Below, piece by piece: positions 43,529 through 52,370 of a stretch of DNA of 64,000 bases. The DNA comes from Phytobacter ursingii (GTDB lineage Bacteria > Pseudomonadota > Gammaproteobacteria > Enterobacterales > Enterobacteriaceae): NCBI GenBank assembly GCA_901456055.1, contig CABDWT010000016.1, positions 1-64,000 of the forward strand, read 5' to 3'. The notes under the pieces were generated by a model. That model saw only the letters and a list, made by a program, of their open reading frames with translations, was not told the origin of the DNA and ran no database searches. Both the position numbers and the translations under genes were made by a program. Position 1 is the stretch's first letter. Every line of letters begins with the position of its first letter.

Positions 43529-44241
43529 AAGTGCTGATTGTTGATGATGAACCGTTGGCGCGTGAAAATCTGCGTATTTTACTGCAGGAAGAGAGCGACA
43601 TTGAGATTGTAGGCGAATGCGCTAACGCCGTTGAGGGCATTGGCGCGGTGCATAAATTGCGCCCGGACGTATTGTTTCTTGATATCCAGATGCCGCGCAT
43701 TAGCGGGCTGGAGATGGTGGGCATGCTCGACCCGGAACATCGGCCGTATGTGGTTTTTCTTACCGCGTTTGACGAGTATGCGGTGAAAGCCTTCGAGGAA
43801 CACGCCTTTGACTATCTGCTCAAACCCATTGAGGCGCGCCGCCTGGAGAAAACCCTCACCCGACTGCGTCAGGAGCGCAATGTGCAGGATATGTCGGTGC
43901 TGCCGGAAAATCAGGCTTCGCTGAAATTTATTCCCTGCACCGGGCATAGCCGCATTTATCTGCTGCAGATGGATGAGGTTGCTTTTGTGAGCAGTCGCAT
44001 GAGCGGTGTCTATGTGACCAGCCACGACGGCAAAGAGGGCTTCACCGAGTTGACCCTGCGTACGCTGGAAAGCCGTACGCCGCTGCTGCGCTGCCATCGA
44101 CAATATCTGGTGAACATGGCGCATCTGAAAGAGATCCGTCTGGAAGATAACGGCCAGGCTGAATTGCTGTTGCGCGACGGACAAACCGTGCCGGTTAGCC
44201 GCCGCTATCTTAAGAACCTAAAAGAAGCGCTGGGGTTGTAG
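43522..44241 (+). CDS. btsR: LytTR response regulator BtsR (YehT)
   Basis: A 239-residue response regulator. The receiver domain has Asp54 in LFLDIQMPR, and the C-terminal LytTR DNA-binding domain spans about 138-239. It partners BtsS. The final codons (LKEALGL, TAG at 44239-44241) coincide with one copy of a 22-bp direct repeat; the second copy lies 823 bp downstream, after a toxin-antitoxin module. The coding sequence is intact despite the insertion. Confidence 0.96.
   Translation: MLKVLIVDDEPLARENLRILLQEESDIEIVGECANAVEGIGAVHKLRPDVLFLDIQMPRISGLEMVGMLDPEHRPYVVFLTAFDEYAVKAFEEHAFDYLLKPIEARRLEKTLTRLRQERNVQDMSVLPENQASLKFIPCTGHSRIYLLQMDEVAFVSSRMSGVYVTSHDGKEGFTELTLRTLESRTPLLRCHRQYLVNMAHLKEIRLEDNGQAELLLRDGQTVPVSRRYLKNLKEALGL
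44218..44239 (+). repeat. 22-bp direct repeat, left copy (btsR 3' end)
   Basis: Begins CTAAAAGAAGCGCTGGGGTT and ends GT; it encodes the last residues of BtsR. It is identical to 45041-45062. The pair brackets the toxin-antitoxin cassette and looks like attachment-site cores left by insertion at a gene end. Confidence 0.85.
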
Positions 44242-44301
44242 CCGCTAATAAAACGCGAGCGTTTTCGCAAGAATTGAACGCTGCTATTGTGAATAAGTCT
44301 G

Positions 44302-44340
44302 GTATATAATTTTATACGCATCCACACACAGTCAGGATGC
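44302..44340 (+). promoter_or_regulatory. promoter and inverted repeats upstream of the toxin gene
   Basis: TATAAT at 44305-44310 is a good -10. It lies inside the inverted repeat gtata-N6-tatac (44302-44317), a plausible operator for the antitoxin. A second inverted repeat, gcatcc / ggatgc (44318-44340), follows just before the start codon. Autoregulation is inferred from the usual behaviour of such modules. Confidence 0.5.
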
Positions 44341-44346
44341 GCAGTG

Positions 44347-44688
44347 ATGTATGCAAAGGATATCAACTGGCGAGGCTCTGCTCTCGACGACCTTGTCGCT
44401 TTCCCGCAGGCGATAAGGCGTATCGCAGGTTTCGAACTCCACAAAGTTCAGCATGGCAGGGAACCGACGGACTGGAAGCCGATTAATGAGTGGGGAATGG
44501 GCGTCATTGAGATTCGGCTGCATGGTGAAGACGGTGAGTATCGTGTGGTGTATGTTGCCAGGTTTTCCGATGTCGTTTGTGTCCTGCATTGTTTTCAAAA
44601 GAAAACACAAAAAACGAGCCTGCGGGATATCGCCATCATCAAAGCACGATATAAAGCAGCACGAGACGAGTGGAGAGAGAAAAAATGA
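44347..44688 (+). CDS. type II toxin, RelE/HigB-like Gp49 family
   Basis: A 113-residue basic protein. The C-terminal part, VVYVARFSDVVCVLHCFQKK then TQKTSLRDIAIIKARY, is the hallmark of phage-derived Gp49-like toxins (RelE/ParE superfamily ribosome-dependent mRNA interferases). The toxin gene precedes the antitoxin gene, the HigBA-type order. The start is ATG 44347; a GTG one codon upstream is equally possible. The last 4 bp overlap the antitoxin start (ATGA). Base composition is AT-richer than the flanking core genes, consistent with acquisition. Activity is not shown by sequence. Confidence 0.88.
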   Translation: MYAKDINWRGSALDDLVAFPQAIRRIAGFELHKVQHGREPTDWKPINEWGMGVIEIRLHGEDGEYRVVYVARFSDVVCVLHCFQKKTQKTSLRDIAIIKARYKAARDEWREKK

Positions 44689-45029
44689 CGCATAAAGTGG
44701 ATACGAAGGTTCGTCATGTCACAAAAGCCAGTGGCAACATTTTTTCTGACCTTGGATTTGCCCCACAAGAGGCATCGCAACTCTTTGATGCGTCCAGAGA
44801 AGAGATGGCAAGAGCCGATGAATTAAAGAAGCAATTGATGGTAGAAATCACTGACTGGATAAAACACAATGGCCTTAAACAGGTTGATGCTGCAAAAGTT
44901 CTCCATGTTTCCCGCCCCCGCGTGTCCGATGTCGTCAATCAGAAAACAGAAAAATTCACCATCGATACATTAGTCGGGATGGCGACACTGATCGGAAAAC
45001 GTGTGCAACTGATCATTGATAAGGTTTAA
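44685..45029 (+). CDS. XRE-family antitoxin (HTH)
   Basis: A 114-residue protein. The C-terminal helix-turn-helix, LKQVDAAKVLHVSRPRVSDV, is of the HTH_37/XRE type that accompanies Gp49-like toxins. The N-terminal part (about residues 1-55) should bind the toxin. The start ATG 44685 overlaps the toxin stop and has GGAGAGAG upstream. It is expected to neutralise the toxin and repress the pair through the inverted repeat at the promoter. It ends 11 bp before the second 22-bp repeat. Confidence 0.88.
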   Translation: MTHKVDTKVRHVTKASGNIFSDLGFAPQEASQLFDASREEMARADELKKQLMVEITDWIKHNGLKQVDAAKVLHVSRPRVSDVVNQKTEKFTIDTLVGMATLIGKRVQLIIDKV

Positions 45030-45040
45030 ACGGCGGCACT

Positions 45041-45062
45041 CTAAAAGAAGCGCTGGGGTTGT
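45041..45062 (+). repeat. 22-bp direct repeat, right copy
   Basis: Identical to 44218-44239 at all 22 positions; the flanks differ at once. It lies between the antitoxin stop and the yehS start and is not part of any gene here. Sequence after it (tcgcttttgatgg) probably represents the original btsR-yehS spacer. Confidence 0.85.
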
Positions 45063-45111
45063 CGCTTTTGATGGTAGACTGCGCGCTTACGATGATTTTT
45101 TCGAAGGCTTT

Positions 45112-45588
45112 ATGCTCAATAACGATATCTTACGTAGCTTACGCTACGCACTAAAAATGAATAACGGCGACCTCAAGCGCGTGTTTGCGCTGGCGGACGC
45201 CCCGGTGAGCGACGAGCAGCTTGTCGGCTGGTTGCACAAAGAAGATGAGGAGGGCTTTCAGCGCTGTCCTGACATTATGATGTCTGTCTTCCTCAATGGC
45301 CTGATTTATGAGCGCCGCGGTAAAGACGAGTCTCAGCCTGTGCTGGTGACCGAGCGTAAGATGACCAACAACATCATCCTTAAAAAATTGCGCATCGCGT
45401 TTTCGCTGAAAACAGACGATATTCTGGCGATCCTCACCGAGCAGAAATTTCGCGTCTCCATGCCGGAGATTACCGCCATGATGCGGGCGACCGAGCATAA
45501 AAATTTCCGTGAATGCGGCGATCAGTTCTTACGTTATTTCCTGCGGGGACTGGCAGTGCGTGAACACGCGAAGGCGGCGGCTAAGTAA
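45112..45588 (+). CDS. yehS: DUF1456 family protein YehS
   Basis: A 158-residue cytosolic protein with two DUF1456 repeats, each with a LRxALKxxxxDLxxIL-like core (NNDILRSLRYALKMNNGDLK and LKKLRIAFSLKTDDILAIL). The second repeat is almost identical to E. coli YehS. The function is unknown. The conserved start is MLNNDILR at ATG 45112; the frame is open upstream through the right direct repeat, but that part is not conserved. Confidence 0.94.
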   Translation: MLNNDILRSLRYALKMNNGDLKRVFALADAPVSDEQLVGWLHKEDEEGFQRCPDIMMSVFLNGLIYERRGKDESQPVLVTERKMTNNIILKKLRIAFSLKTDDILAILTEQKFRVSMPEITAMMRATEHKNFRECGDQFLRYFLRGLAVREHAKAAAK

Positions 45589-45594
45589 AGGCGA

Positions 45595-45623
45595 TGCCAG
45601 CGCGCGAGAATCACGCGCTGGCA
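45595..45623. terminator. hairpin between convergent yehS and yehR
   Basis: A perfect 10-bp stem, tgccagcgcg / cgcgctggca, with a 9-nt loop, between the two stop codons. Neither strand has a T-run, so termination is uncertain. Confidence 0.45.
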
Positions 45624-45629
45624 CGTTCA

Positions 45630-46088
45630 TCATTTCACTTCTTTAAAACCATGTGATTCCAGAAGCTGCTGTGATTTCGTCATACTGACGCCATCTTTCA
45701 CATCGCCGGTGAACGCCGCACCCTGCACCTGTTGCAATGCGTTACGATCGACTTTGGTATAATCGACGGTCAGGGTTTCTGTCGCGTAAGTATCCTGATA
45801 ATCGATGCTTTCCGTCACGCCCTGAATCGATTTGTATTTTTCGCTGATTGGCCCCAGGCGCTGCATGGCAGCCTCTTTATTGGCCGCACCCAGGCTGGCG
45901 TACTGAATCTTATTCTTTGCCGTCTGACGTAAGACCACGTCGTCTTTATAGTAATACGTCAGCGATATCTCGGTTTTGCCATCCGTCCAGTTAAATGTCT
46001 TACTCTGTTCTTTGTCACCACAGCCGCTAACGACAAATAAAACCAGAGTAGTCAGTGCGATGGCGATCATTTTTTTAAACATATTCAT
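45630..46088 (-). CDS. yehR: DUF1307 lipoprotein YehR
   Basis: A 152-residue predicted lipoprotein. The signal peptide ends in the lipobox VVSGC, with Cys23 as the lipid-anchored residue, followed by GDKEQSK. The DUF1307 domain matches E. coli YehR through its end, SHGFKEVK. Its role is unknown. The E. coli neighbours yehQ to yehI are absent, so yehR directly follows metG. Confidence 0.92.
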   Translation of the reverse strand: MNMFKKMIAIALTTLVLFVVSGCGDKEQSKTFNWTDGKTEISLTYYYKDDVVLRQTAKNKIQYASLGAANKEAAMQRLGPISEKYKSIQGVTESIDYQDTYATETLTVDYTKVDRNALQQVQGAAFTGDVKDGVSMTKSQQLLESHGFKEVK

Positions 46089-46136
46089 ACAGCCCCTTTT
46101 GTTAGAAAAATCCTGTCCATTGAAGAATAGTGCAAT

Positions 46137-46167
46137 AAAAAAAAGGCGCTGTTTTCACAGCGCCTTT
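46137..46167 (-). terminator. terminator of metG
   Basis: Read on the minus strand, aggcgctgtg / cagcgcct forms a stem with a short A-rich loop and is followed by a run of nine or more T. It is a strong rho-independent terminator just after the metG stop. Confidence 0.88.
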
Positions 46168-46174
46168 CAGCGAT

Positions 46175-48205
46175 TTATTTTACCTGTTGACCAGGTTTCG
46201 CACCCTCATCAGGGCTTAACAGGAAGATATCTTTCCCGCCAGGGCCTGCGGCCATTACCATTCCTTCGGAGATACCGAAGCGCATTTTGCGCGGCGCGAG
46301 GTTAGCGACCATCACCGTCAGGCGACCGATCAACACCTGTGGATCCGGGTAAGCGGAGCGAATGCCGGAGAAGACATTACGCTTCTGACCACCCAAATCC
46401 AGCGTCAGACGCAGCAGTTTGTCAGAGCCATCGACAAATTCGGCGTTTTCAATCAGCGCCACGCGCAGGTCGACTTTAGCGAAATCGTCAAAACTGATGG
46501 TTTCGGCAATCGGGTCATCTGCCAGCGGGCCGGTGACCGGCGCGGAAGCGGCTTTCACTTCTTCTTTTGACGCCTCAACCAGCGCTTCGACCTGTTTCAT
46601 CTCAATGCGGTTATACAATGCCTTGAAGGTGTTCACTTTATGGCCGAGCAGCGGCTGTTCAATGGCATCCCATACCAGCGTGGTATTCAGGAATGCTTCG
46701 ACGCGTTCGCTCAGGGTCGGCAGAACCGGTTTCAGCCAGGTCATCAGTACGCGGAACAGATTGATACCCATGGAGCAAATCGCCTGCAGATCGGCATCGC
46801 GACCTTCCTGCTTCGCGACTACCCACGGTGCCTGCTCGTCAACATAACGGTTGGCAACGTCGGCTAACGCCATGATTTCACGAATCGCTTTGCCGAATTC
46901 ACGGCTTTCCCACGCATCTGCAATGGTGGACGACGCATCGGTAAAAGTTTTATACAGTGCCGGATCCGCCAGCTCAGCGGCCAGTACGCCATCGAAACGT
47001 TTGGCGATAAAACCGGCGCAACGGGACGCCAGATTCACCACTTTATTGACGATATCGGCGTTAACGCGCTGAACGAAATCTTCCAGATTCAGGTCGATGT
47101 CATCGATACGGGAAGAAAGTTTCGCCGCGTAGTAGTAACGCAGGCTGTCCGCATCAAAGTGATTCAACCAGGTGCTGGCCTTAATAAAGGTGCCGCGAGA
47201 TTTGGACATCTTCGCACCGTTCACCGTCACATAACCGTGCACAAACAGATTGGTCGGCTTGCGGAAATTGCTGCCTTCCAGCATGGCGGGCCAGAACAGG
47301 CTGTGGAAATAGACGATGTCTTTACCGATAAAGTGATACAGCTCGGCATCAGATTCTTTTTTCCACCAGTCGTCAAAGTTCAGGTCGCTGCGTTTATCGC
47401 ACAGGTTCTTGAAGGAACCCATGTAGCCGATAGGCGCATCCAGCCAGACGTAGAAATATTTGCCCGGCGCGCCAGGGATTTCGAAACCGAAATAGGGCGC
47501 ATCGCGGGAGATATCCCACTGTTGCAGGCCGGCATCGAACCACTCCTGCATTTTGTTGGCCACCTGCTCCTGCAGCGCGCCGCTGCGGGTCCACGCCTGC
47601 AACATTTCGCTGAAAGAAGGCAGGTCGAAGAAGAAGTGTTCGGAATCACGCATTTCAGGCGTTGCACCGGACACCACGGATTTCGGGTCAATAAGTTCGG
47701 TCGGGCTGTAGGTCGCGCCGCACACTTCGCAGTTATCGCCATACTGATCCGGAGACTTACATTTCGGGCAGGTGCCTTTGACAAAACGGTCCGGCAGAAA
47801 CATGCCTTTTTCCGGATCGTAAAGCTGAGAAATAGTGCGATTTTTAATAAAACCGTTCTCTTTCAGGCGCGTGTAGATCAGCTCCGACAGCTCGCGGTTC
47901 TCTTCGCTGTGCGTAGAGTGGTAGTTGTCATAGCTAATATTAAAGCCAGCGAAATCCGTCTGGTGTTCCTGACTCATGTCGCCAATCATCTGCTCCGGAG
48001 TGATGCCCAGCTGTTGTGCTTTGAGCATTATCGGCGTGCCGTGCGCATCGTCCGCGCAGATGAAGTTGACATTGTGGCCGCGCATTCGCTGGTAACGGAC
48101 CCAGACATCAGCCTGGATGTGCTCCAGCATATGGCCGAGGTGGATTGAGCCGTTGGCGTACGGCAATGCGCACGTTACCAGAATTTTCTTCGCGACTTGA
48201 GTCAT
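46175..48205 (-). CDS. metG: methionyl-tRNA synthetase MetG
   Basis: A 676-residue class I synthetase that charges tRNA-Met. The HIGH-type motif is HLGH in [13 protein letters not shown], and the KMSKS motif is intact ([10 protein letters not shown]). The zinc-binding knuckle CPKC...CEVC is at about residues 145-161. The C-terminal EMAP/Trbp111-like dimerisation and tRNA-binding domain starts near [11 protein letters not shown]. It is divergent from apbC across 177 bp, as in E. coli. Confidence 0.98.
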   Translation of the reverse strand: MTQVAKKILVTCALPYANGSIHLGHMLEHIQADVWVRYQRMRGHNVNFICADDAHGTPIMLKAQQLGITPEQMIGDMSQEHQTDFAGFNISYDNYHSTHSEENRELSELIYTRLKENGFIKNRTISQLYDPEKGMFLPDRFVKGTCPKCKSPDQYGDNCEVCGATYSPTELIDPKSVVSGATPEMRDSEHFFFDLPSFSEMLQAWTRSGALQEQVANKMQEWFDAGLQQWDISRDAPYFGFEIPGAPGKYFYVWLDAPIGYMGSFKNLCDKRSDLNFDDWWKKESDAELYHFIGKDIVYFHSLFWPAMLEGSNFRKPTNLFVHGYVTVNGAKMSKSRGTFIKASTWLNHFDADSLRYYYAAKLSSRIDDIDLNLEDFVQRVNADIVNKVVNLASRCAGFIAKRFDGVLAAELADPALYKTFTDASSTIADAWESREFGKAIREIMALADVANRYVDEQAPWVVAKQEGRDADLQAICSMGINLFRVLMTWLKPVLPTLSERVEAFLNTTLVWDAIEQPLLGHKVNTFKALYNRIEMKQVEALVEASKEEVKAASAPVTGPLADDPIAETISFDDFAKVDLRVALIENAEFVDGSDKLLRLTLDLGGQKRNVFSGIRSAYPDPQVLIGRLTVMVANLAPRKMRFGISEGMVMAAGPGGKDIFLLSPDEGAKPGQQVK

Positions 48206-48382
48206 AGTGGGTATTACTTCTTCTTTAGTAAAAAGGGGGTCTTGATGTTACCTGAAAGGGAAAAGTTGTGCCATAAAAGCGCGACCTCGATTGGGCACTA
48301 TTGAGAAATGAAAAATGGGTGACAGTGGAGTAAACTTGAACCTTAACAATGTCTTTTCAGAACAACATAACAAGGAGTCGGG

Positions 48383-49492
48383 ATGAACTCTCAATCCCAG
48401 GCCAAATCCCCGGAAGCCTTGCGTGCGCTCGTCGCCGGAACGCTGGCCAATTTTCAGCACCCAACCCTCAAGCATAATCTTACCGCGCTTAAGGCGGTTC
48501 ATCATGTTGCCTGGCTGGATGACACCGTGCATATCGAACTGGTGATGCCTTTTGTCTGGCGTAGCGCGTTTGAAGAGTTGAAAGAGCAATGCAGTGCCGA
48601 GTTACTGCGACTGACGGGGGCCCGGGCGATTGACTGGAAGCTCTCCCACAATGTTGCCACCTTAAAACGGGTGAAAAATCAGCCTGGCGTCAATGGGGTG
48701 AAGAACATCATTGCCGTCAGCTCGGGTAAAGGCGGGGTGGGGAAATCCTCCACGGCGGTCAACCTGGCGCTGGCGCTGGCAGCGGAAGGGGCAAAGGTCG
48801 GTATTCTTGATGCGGATATTTATGGTCCCTCAATCCCGATGATGCTGGGTGCGGAAGGCGAACGCCCGACCTCGCCGGATGGCACCCATATGGCGCCGAT
48901 TATGGCACACGGACTGGCGACCAACTCGATCGGCTACCTGGTTACCGACGATAACGCCATGGTGTGGCGCGGCCCAATGGCCAGCAAGGCGCTGTTGCAA
49001 CTGTTGCAAGAGTCCCTGTGGCCGGATCTGGACTATCTGGTCCTCGACATGCCGCCGGGAACGGGCGACATTCAACTTACGCTCGCGCAGAATATTCCCG
49101 TTACCGGGGCGGTGGTGGTGACCACGCCGCAGGATATCGCCCTGATTGATGCCAAAAAAGGCATTGTGATGTTCGAGAAAGTGGAAGTACCTGTGCTCGG
49201 TATCGTGGAAAACATGAGCATGCACATTTGCAGCAACTGTGGCCATCACGAGCCGATTTTCGGTACCGGCGGGGCAGAGAAACTGGCCGAACAGTACCAC
49301 ACGCAACTGCTGGGGCAACTGCCACTACATATTAGCCTGCGTGAAGATCTCGACCGGGGGCAACCGACGGTCGTAAGTCGTCCGGACAGTGAGTTTACCG
49401 GTTTGTATCGCAAGCTGGCAGGGCGCGTTGCGGCGCAGCTTTACTGGCAGGGTGAAGTCATTCCCGGTGATATTGCATTTCGCGCGGTATGA
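48383..49492 (+). CDS. apbC: iron-sulfur cluster carrier ATPase ApbC (Mrp)
   Basis: A 369-residue P-loop ATPase that binds and transfers Fe-S clusters. An N-terminal MIP18/DUF59-type domain covers about residues 10-95. The deviant Walker A is SSGKGGVGKSS (residues 113-123). The cluster-binding C-x-x-C is in HICSNCGHHE. It is almost identical to E. coli Mrp/ApbC. AAGGAGTCGGG precedes ATG 48383. Confidence 0.97.
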   Translation: MNSQSQAKSPEALRALVAGTLANFQHPTLKHNLTALKAVHHVAWLDDTVHIELVMPFVWRSAFEELKEQCSAELLRLTGARAIDWKLSHNVATLKRVKNQPGVNGVKNIIAVSSGKGGVGKSSTAVNLALALAAEGAKVGILDADIYGPSIPMMLGAEGERPTSPDGTHMAPIMAHGLATNSIGYLVTDDNAMVWRGPMASKALLQLLQESLWPDLDYLVLDMPPGTGDIQLTLAQNIPVTGAVVVTTPQDIALIDAKKGIVMFEKVEVPVLGIVENMSMHICSNCGHHEPIFGTGGAEKLAEQYHTQLLGQLPLHISLREDLDRGQPTVVSRPDSEFTGLYRKLAGRVAAQLYWQGEVIPGDIAFRAV

Positions 49493-49500
49493 GTTGATAA

Positions 49501-49520
49501 GGCTGCCCGTCAGGGCAGCC
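49501..49520. terminator. hairpin at the apbC/acetyltransferase convergence
   Basis: A perfect 8-bp inverted repeat ggctgccc / gggcagcc with a 4-nt loop. It overlaps the last codons of the convergent acetyltransferase gene. There is no T-run on the + strand. Confidence 0.45.
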
Positions 49521-49935
49521 GATAATGCAGGAGCAGATAGTCCCCGTCCGGCGATGTGCCTTCCGCTTCAACGTGCCAGCCATGGTGCTGATAAAACGCC
49601 AGCGCGCGGCGGTTTTGTGTCAGACATTTCAGTGAGCCTGTACTGGTAAATTCAGCCTGCACTTTTTTCAGCAACGCGCTGCCCACCCCTTTGCCTTGCG
49701 CATCCGGGTCAACAAACAGGCTATGCAGAAAATTGTCGTTCACGTAAACGGCGGCAAAGCCCAGCCGGTGTCCATCTTCTTCCGCCACCCAGATGGTTTC
49801 ATCAAGGGTGACGGCATCAAAGTCTTCCAGTTGCCAGTCGCTACCGTCCAGCCATGTCCAGTTTGCTCTGCGGGAATGCAGGAACAGTGTACGCAGAAAA
49901 GGGCGGTCGCTCTCTTGCCAGGGACGAATAATCAA
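49510..49935 (-). CDS. GNAT-family N-acetyltransferase
   Basis: A 141-residue GNAT protein resembling the YjaB-type small acetyltransferases. The acetyl-CoA motif is DAQGKGVGSALL, and the family C-terminal motif is NRRALAFYQHHGW. The substrate is unknown. It is upstream of, and on the same strand as, nothing in the operon sense, but converges with apbC. The rcnB-like gene starts further upstream on the same strand with a 15-bp gap, so the two may be co-transcribed. Confidence 0.85.
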   Translation of the reverse strand: MIIRPWQESDRPFLRTLFLHSRRANWTWLDGSDWQLEDFDAVTLDETIWVAEEDGHRLGFAAVYVNDNFLHSLFVDPDAQGKGVGSALLKKVQAEFTSTGSLKCLTQNRRALAFYQHHGWHVEAEGTSPDGDYLLLHYRLP

Positions 49936-49950
49936 TAGGATTTCCTGAAA

Positions 49951-50283
49951 TTAACGGTGGTAAAAGATATCGCCATTATAGGCTTTCAATATTTTACCGT
50001 CGGCGTCCGTAATAAGCACATAGTTTCCTCCCATGTAAGTCCAGTGGCTACCCGGATCGGGCGCGGGTAAATTGCGCAGATTCCACTGCTTAATGTTGTA
50101 CTCTTCGCTACGGTACATTTCGGGTACCGTATCGCCGATGGTGAATTTAGTGAAATCGGCAACAAAATCCTTCACTTCATAAGACTGGGTTCCGCCTGTC
50201 GTGGCAGGGGTTTGCGGTGCAGCAAAAGTGGTACTGGCCGTTGCCAATAATGTTCCCAGAAGTAACATTTTTGTTTTACCCAT
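49951..50283 (-). CDS. rcnB: RcnB-family periplasmic nickel/cobalt homeostasis protein
   Basis: A 110-residue exported protein. The signal peptide ends near TFA/APQTP. The RcnB domain is complete: VPEMYRSEEYNIKQWNLRNLPAPDPG and a C terminus of ILKAYNGDIFYHR, very close to E. coli RcnB (112 residues). In E. coli RcnB modulates Ni/Co efflux by RcnA. Here the neighbouring rcnR and rcnA are not present anywhere in the window, although the locus between apbC and thiM is the syntenic one. Confidence 0.88.
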   Translation of the reverse strand: MGKTKMLLLGTLLATASTTFAAPQTPATTGGTQSYEVKDFVADFTKFTIGDTVPEMYRSEEYNIKQWNLRNLPAPDPGSHWTYMGGNYVLITDADGKILKAYNGDIFYHR

Positions 50284-50495
50284 AATCTCTCCAGGTGTCG
50301 TGGGTTCTCATTTCGCGGGACTTATCATCAACTACTGTCTGGCGACGCCGCAACCGCGAAAATGTTATGAAAATAAGGCTTTGGTAAAAAGTGTAAGCAA
50401 AAGAAGAGAACAGCAGACGAGGCGGAACGCTTTTTTCGCTATCCGCCTGAACATGAAGGTGTTTTTAAGAAAAGTCCTGGCTGAATTGCAACATG

Positions 50496-51512
50496 TTAGT
50501 GCGCAGAAAATCCTTCCAGCACGATTTTGCCTACCGCACGTTGCGTCTCAAGCAACTGGTGTGCTTTACGCAAATTTTGCGCGTTGATGGCGCCGAAGTG
50601 TTCTCCCAGTGTCGTTTTGATAATCCCATCGTCGATAAGCGCGGCAACACGCGTCAGCAAATGGTGTTGCTCCGCTATATCGGCCGTTTCGAACATGGAG
50701 CGGGTAAACATAAATTCCCAGTGCAAAGAGAGGCTTTTCACTTTTAAAGGCACAACATCCAGAGATTGCGGATCGTCAATGAGTGCCAGTTTACCTTGCG
50801 GTTGCAGGGCGTTAATCAACTGTTGATAGTGCTGCTCCGTGTTATTGAGGCTGGCAACGTGGCTGACCTGCTTAATGCCAATACGCGCCAGCTCCTCGGT
50901 TAATGGTTTGCTGTGATCGATAACATGATGCGCGCCCAGCTCACTGACCCACTGCTGGCTTTGCGGGCGGGATGCCGTGCCAATCACGGTAAGGCGGGTC
51001 AGCTTACGCGCCAGTTGCGTCAGAATCGAGCCTACGCCGCCGGCGGCGCCGACGATCAGCAGCACGTCGCCTTCATTGCCATTTTCACGCACGCCTAAAC
51101 GATCAAATAACATTTCCCAGGCGGTAATGGCGGTCAGCGGCAGGGCTGCGGCAGAAGCGAAATCCAGTGAGGCTGGCTTACGGGCGGCAATGCGCTCATC
51201 CACCAGTTGAAATTCGCTGTTGCTGCCAGGACGGGTCAATGCCCCGGCATACCAGACTTCATCACCGGGCTTAAATAACGTGACCTTATCGCCAACGGCG
51301 ATAACCACGCCGGTCGCGTCCCAGCCCAGCACACGAGGTTTATCGGCGTTAAACCCGGCGCGCACTTTGGTGTCCACCGGGTTAACGGAGACGGCTTTCA
51401 CCTCGACCAGCACGTCATGCCCTTCGGCTTTCGGCGTCGGTAACTCAATGTCGGTCAAAAAATCAAGGTTGCTGCCGTTCTGTGCGGCCTGTGTAATGGC
51501 GATTGCTTTCAT
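50496..51512 (-). CDS. zinc-type alcohol dehydrogenase-like (quinone oxidoreductase-like) MDR protein
   Basis: A 338-residue medium-chain dehydrogenase/reductase. The N-terminal GroES-like domain has VSVNPVDTKVRAG and LGWDATGVV. The Rossmann motif is VGAAGGVGSILTQLA. No structural or catalytic zinc cysteines are seen, so it belongs to the zinc-free quinone oxidoreductase-like (ZADH family 1) branch. NADPH-dependent reduction of quinones or enones is the likely activity. The start is ATG 51512, with ACGGAG upstream; a GTG six bases earlier overlaps that Shine-Dalgarno. Confidence 0.87.
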   Translation of the reverse strand: MKAIAITQAAQNGSNLDFLTDIELPTPKAEGHDVLVEVKAVSVNPVDTKVRAGFNADKPRVLGWDATGVVIAVGDKVTLFKPGDEVWYAGALTRPGSNSEFQLVDERIAARKPASLDFASAAALPLTAITAWEMLFDRLGVRENGNEGDVLLIVGAAGGVGSILTQLARKLTRLTVIGTASRPQSQQWVSELGAHHVIDHSKPLTEELARIGIKQVSHVASLNNTEQHYQQLINALQPQGKLALIDDPQSLDVVPLKVKSLSLHWEFMFTRSMFETADIAEQHHLLTRVAALIDDGIIKTTLGEHFGAINAQNLRKAHQLLETQRAVGKIVLEGFSAH

Positions 51513-51896
51513 AAACACTCCGTAATGTCGTTATTCGTCAGGGGATGTGTTTATGCTAGTTCGCCAGGTGGTAAGTGAAAAACCCGGGCGGGAGGTGAGC
51601 ACTTATCCTGCAGGAGTGAAAATAGCGTGGGATACCCCCGCTACGGAAAATTTCTGGCGCGGGGCAGTGACAGGGCGCTACTCCTTATGGCAGAGTGCGT
51701 TGCGCGGCATTTTGCGGTGTGCAGCAGAGCACAGCAGGGGCCGTGGTTTTAATCATCGCCTCCTTGCGTTGAAATCTGTGCACCCGGTTACTATTTATTT
51801 TTAAGCTCAAAATTGCCTTTTCTATCGACTGAATTGATTAATTTCTTTTAACTTTTTGCCGATGATATTTGTACTTACCCGGCGAAGGAGGCTGCT
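51513..51896. other. intergenic region
   Basis: 384 bp between the divergent MDR gene and the small secreted protein gene. The open frame 51547-51804 on the + strand has unusual composition and no recognisable feature. The last 100 bp are AT-rich and should carry the promoter of the downstream gene. Confidence 0.45.
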
Positions 51897-52142
51897 TTGA
51901 AACGGATTCTTACTGTGATGTTGGGCGTGGGCATGTGCGCTGGCGCTCTTGCTGATTCTGGATCACCGCAACTGAAGGTGGAAAGCCAGAGGCTGATTCG
52001 CGAGTCTGGACATGAGTGCAACAATGTTGAGGGTGTCTATCCCGCCGCGTTCGGTGGTTCTTTGATTGTGATTTGTGATGATACACGCAGATACACGATC
52101 AAGAGCAAGGATGGTCACTATGTCGTGGGTGTGGCGGAGTAA
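51897..52142 (+). CDS. hypothetical small exported protein, 81 residues
   Basis: Not recognised. The signal peptide MKRILTVMLGVGMCAGALA would be cleaved before DSGSPQ, leaving about 62 residues. The mature part has two cysteines (ESGHECNNVEG and LIVICDDTRR), which may form a disulfide in the periplasm. The start is TTG 51897, supported by a near-perfect Shine-Dalgarno AAGGAGG five bases upstream and by the signal peptide beginning exactly there. It stands alone, upstream of the thiM riboswitch. Confidence 0.7.
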   Translation: MKRILTVMLGVGMCAGALADSGSPQLKVESQRLIRESGHECNNVEGVYPAAFGGSLIVICDDTRRYTIKSKDGHYVVGVAE

Positions 52143-52370
52143 GTCATCCGGGTGGGGCTGACGGGAGTATGCTACATGCGTACTCTCAAAAAGAATGCTC
52201 GTTCTGCATGCAGAATAAGCTGACATATCAAGTTTCCTCGAACCGTTTTCTGCGCCGACGTACTGATACCATGGTAAGGAAAACGGGTTTATCGTTTACA
52301 AGACTTCTCCGTGGCTTTATCCTGATCCAGGATTAACAAACGTTAATCACAACTAATTGATTTTTATTTG

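Noticed and set aside
45016-45111. N-terminal extension of yehS across the right direct repeat
   Set aside because: YehS starts at MLNNDIL in relatives; the extension is the chance reading of the antitoxin tail, repeat and spacer.
47159-48148. 329-codon open frame antisense to metG
   Set aside because: Arises from codon bias of the certain metG gene; no Shine-Dalgarno or family resemblance.
51547-51804. 85-codon open frame in the MDR/secreted protein gap
   Set aside because: Composition is not protein-like and there is no convincing ribosome site.
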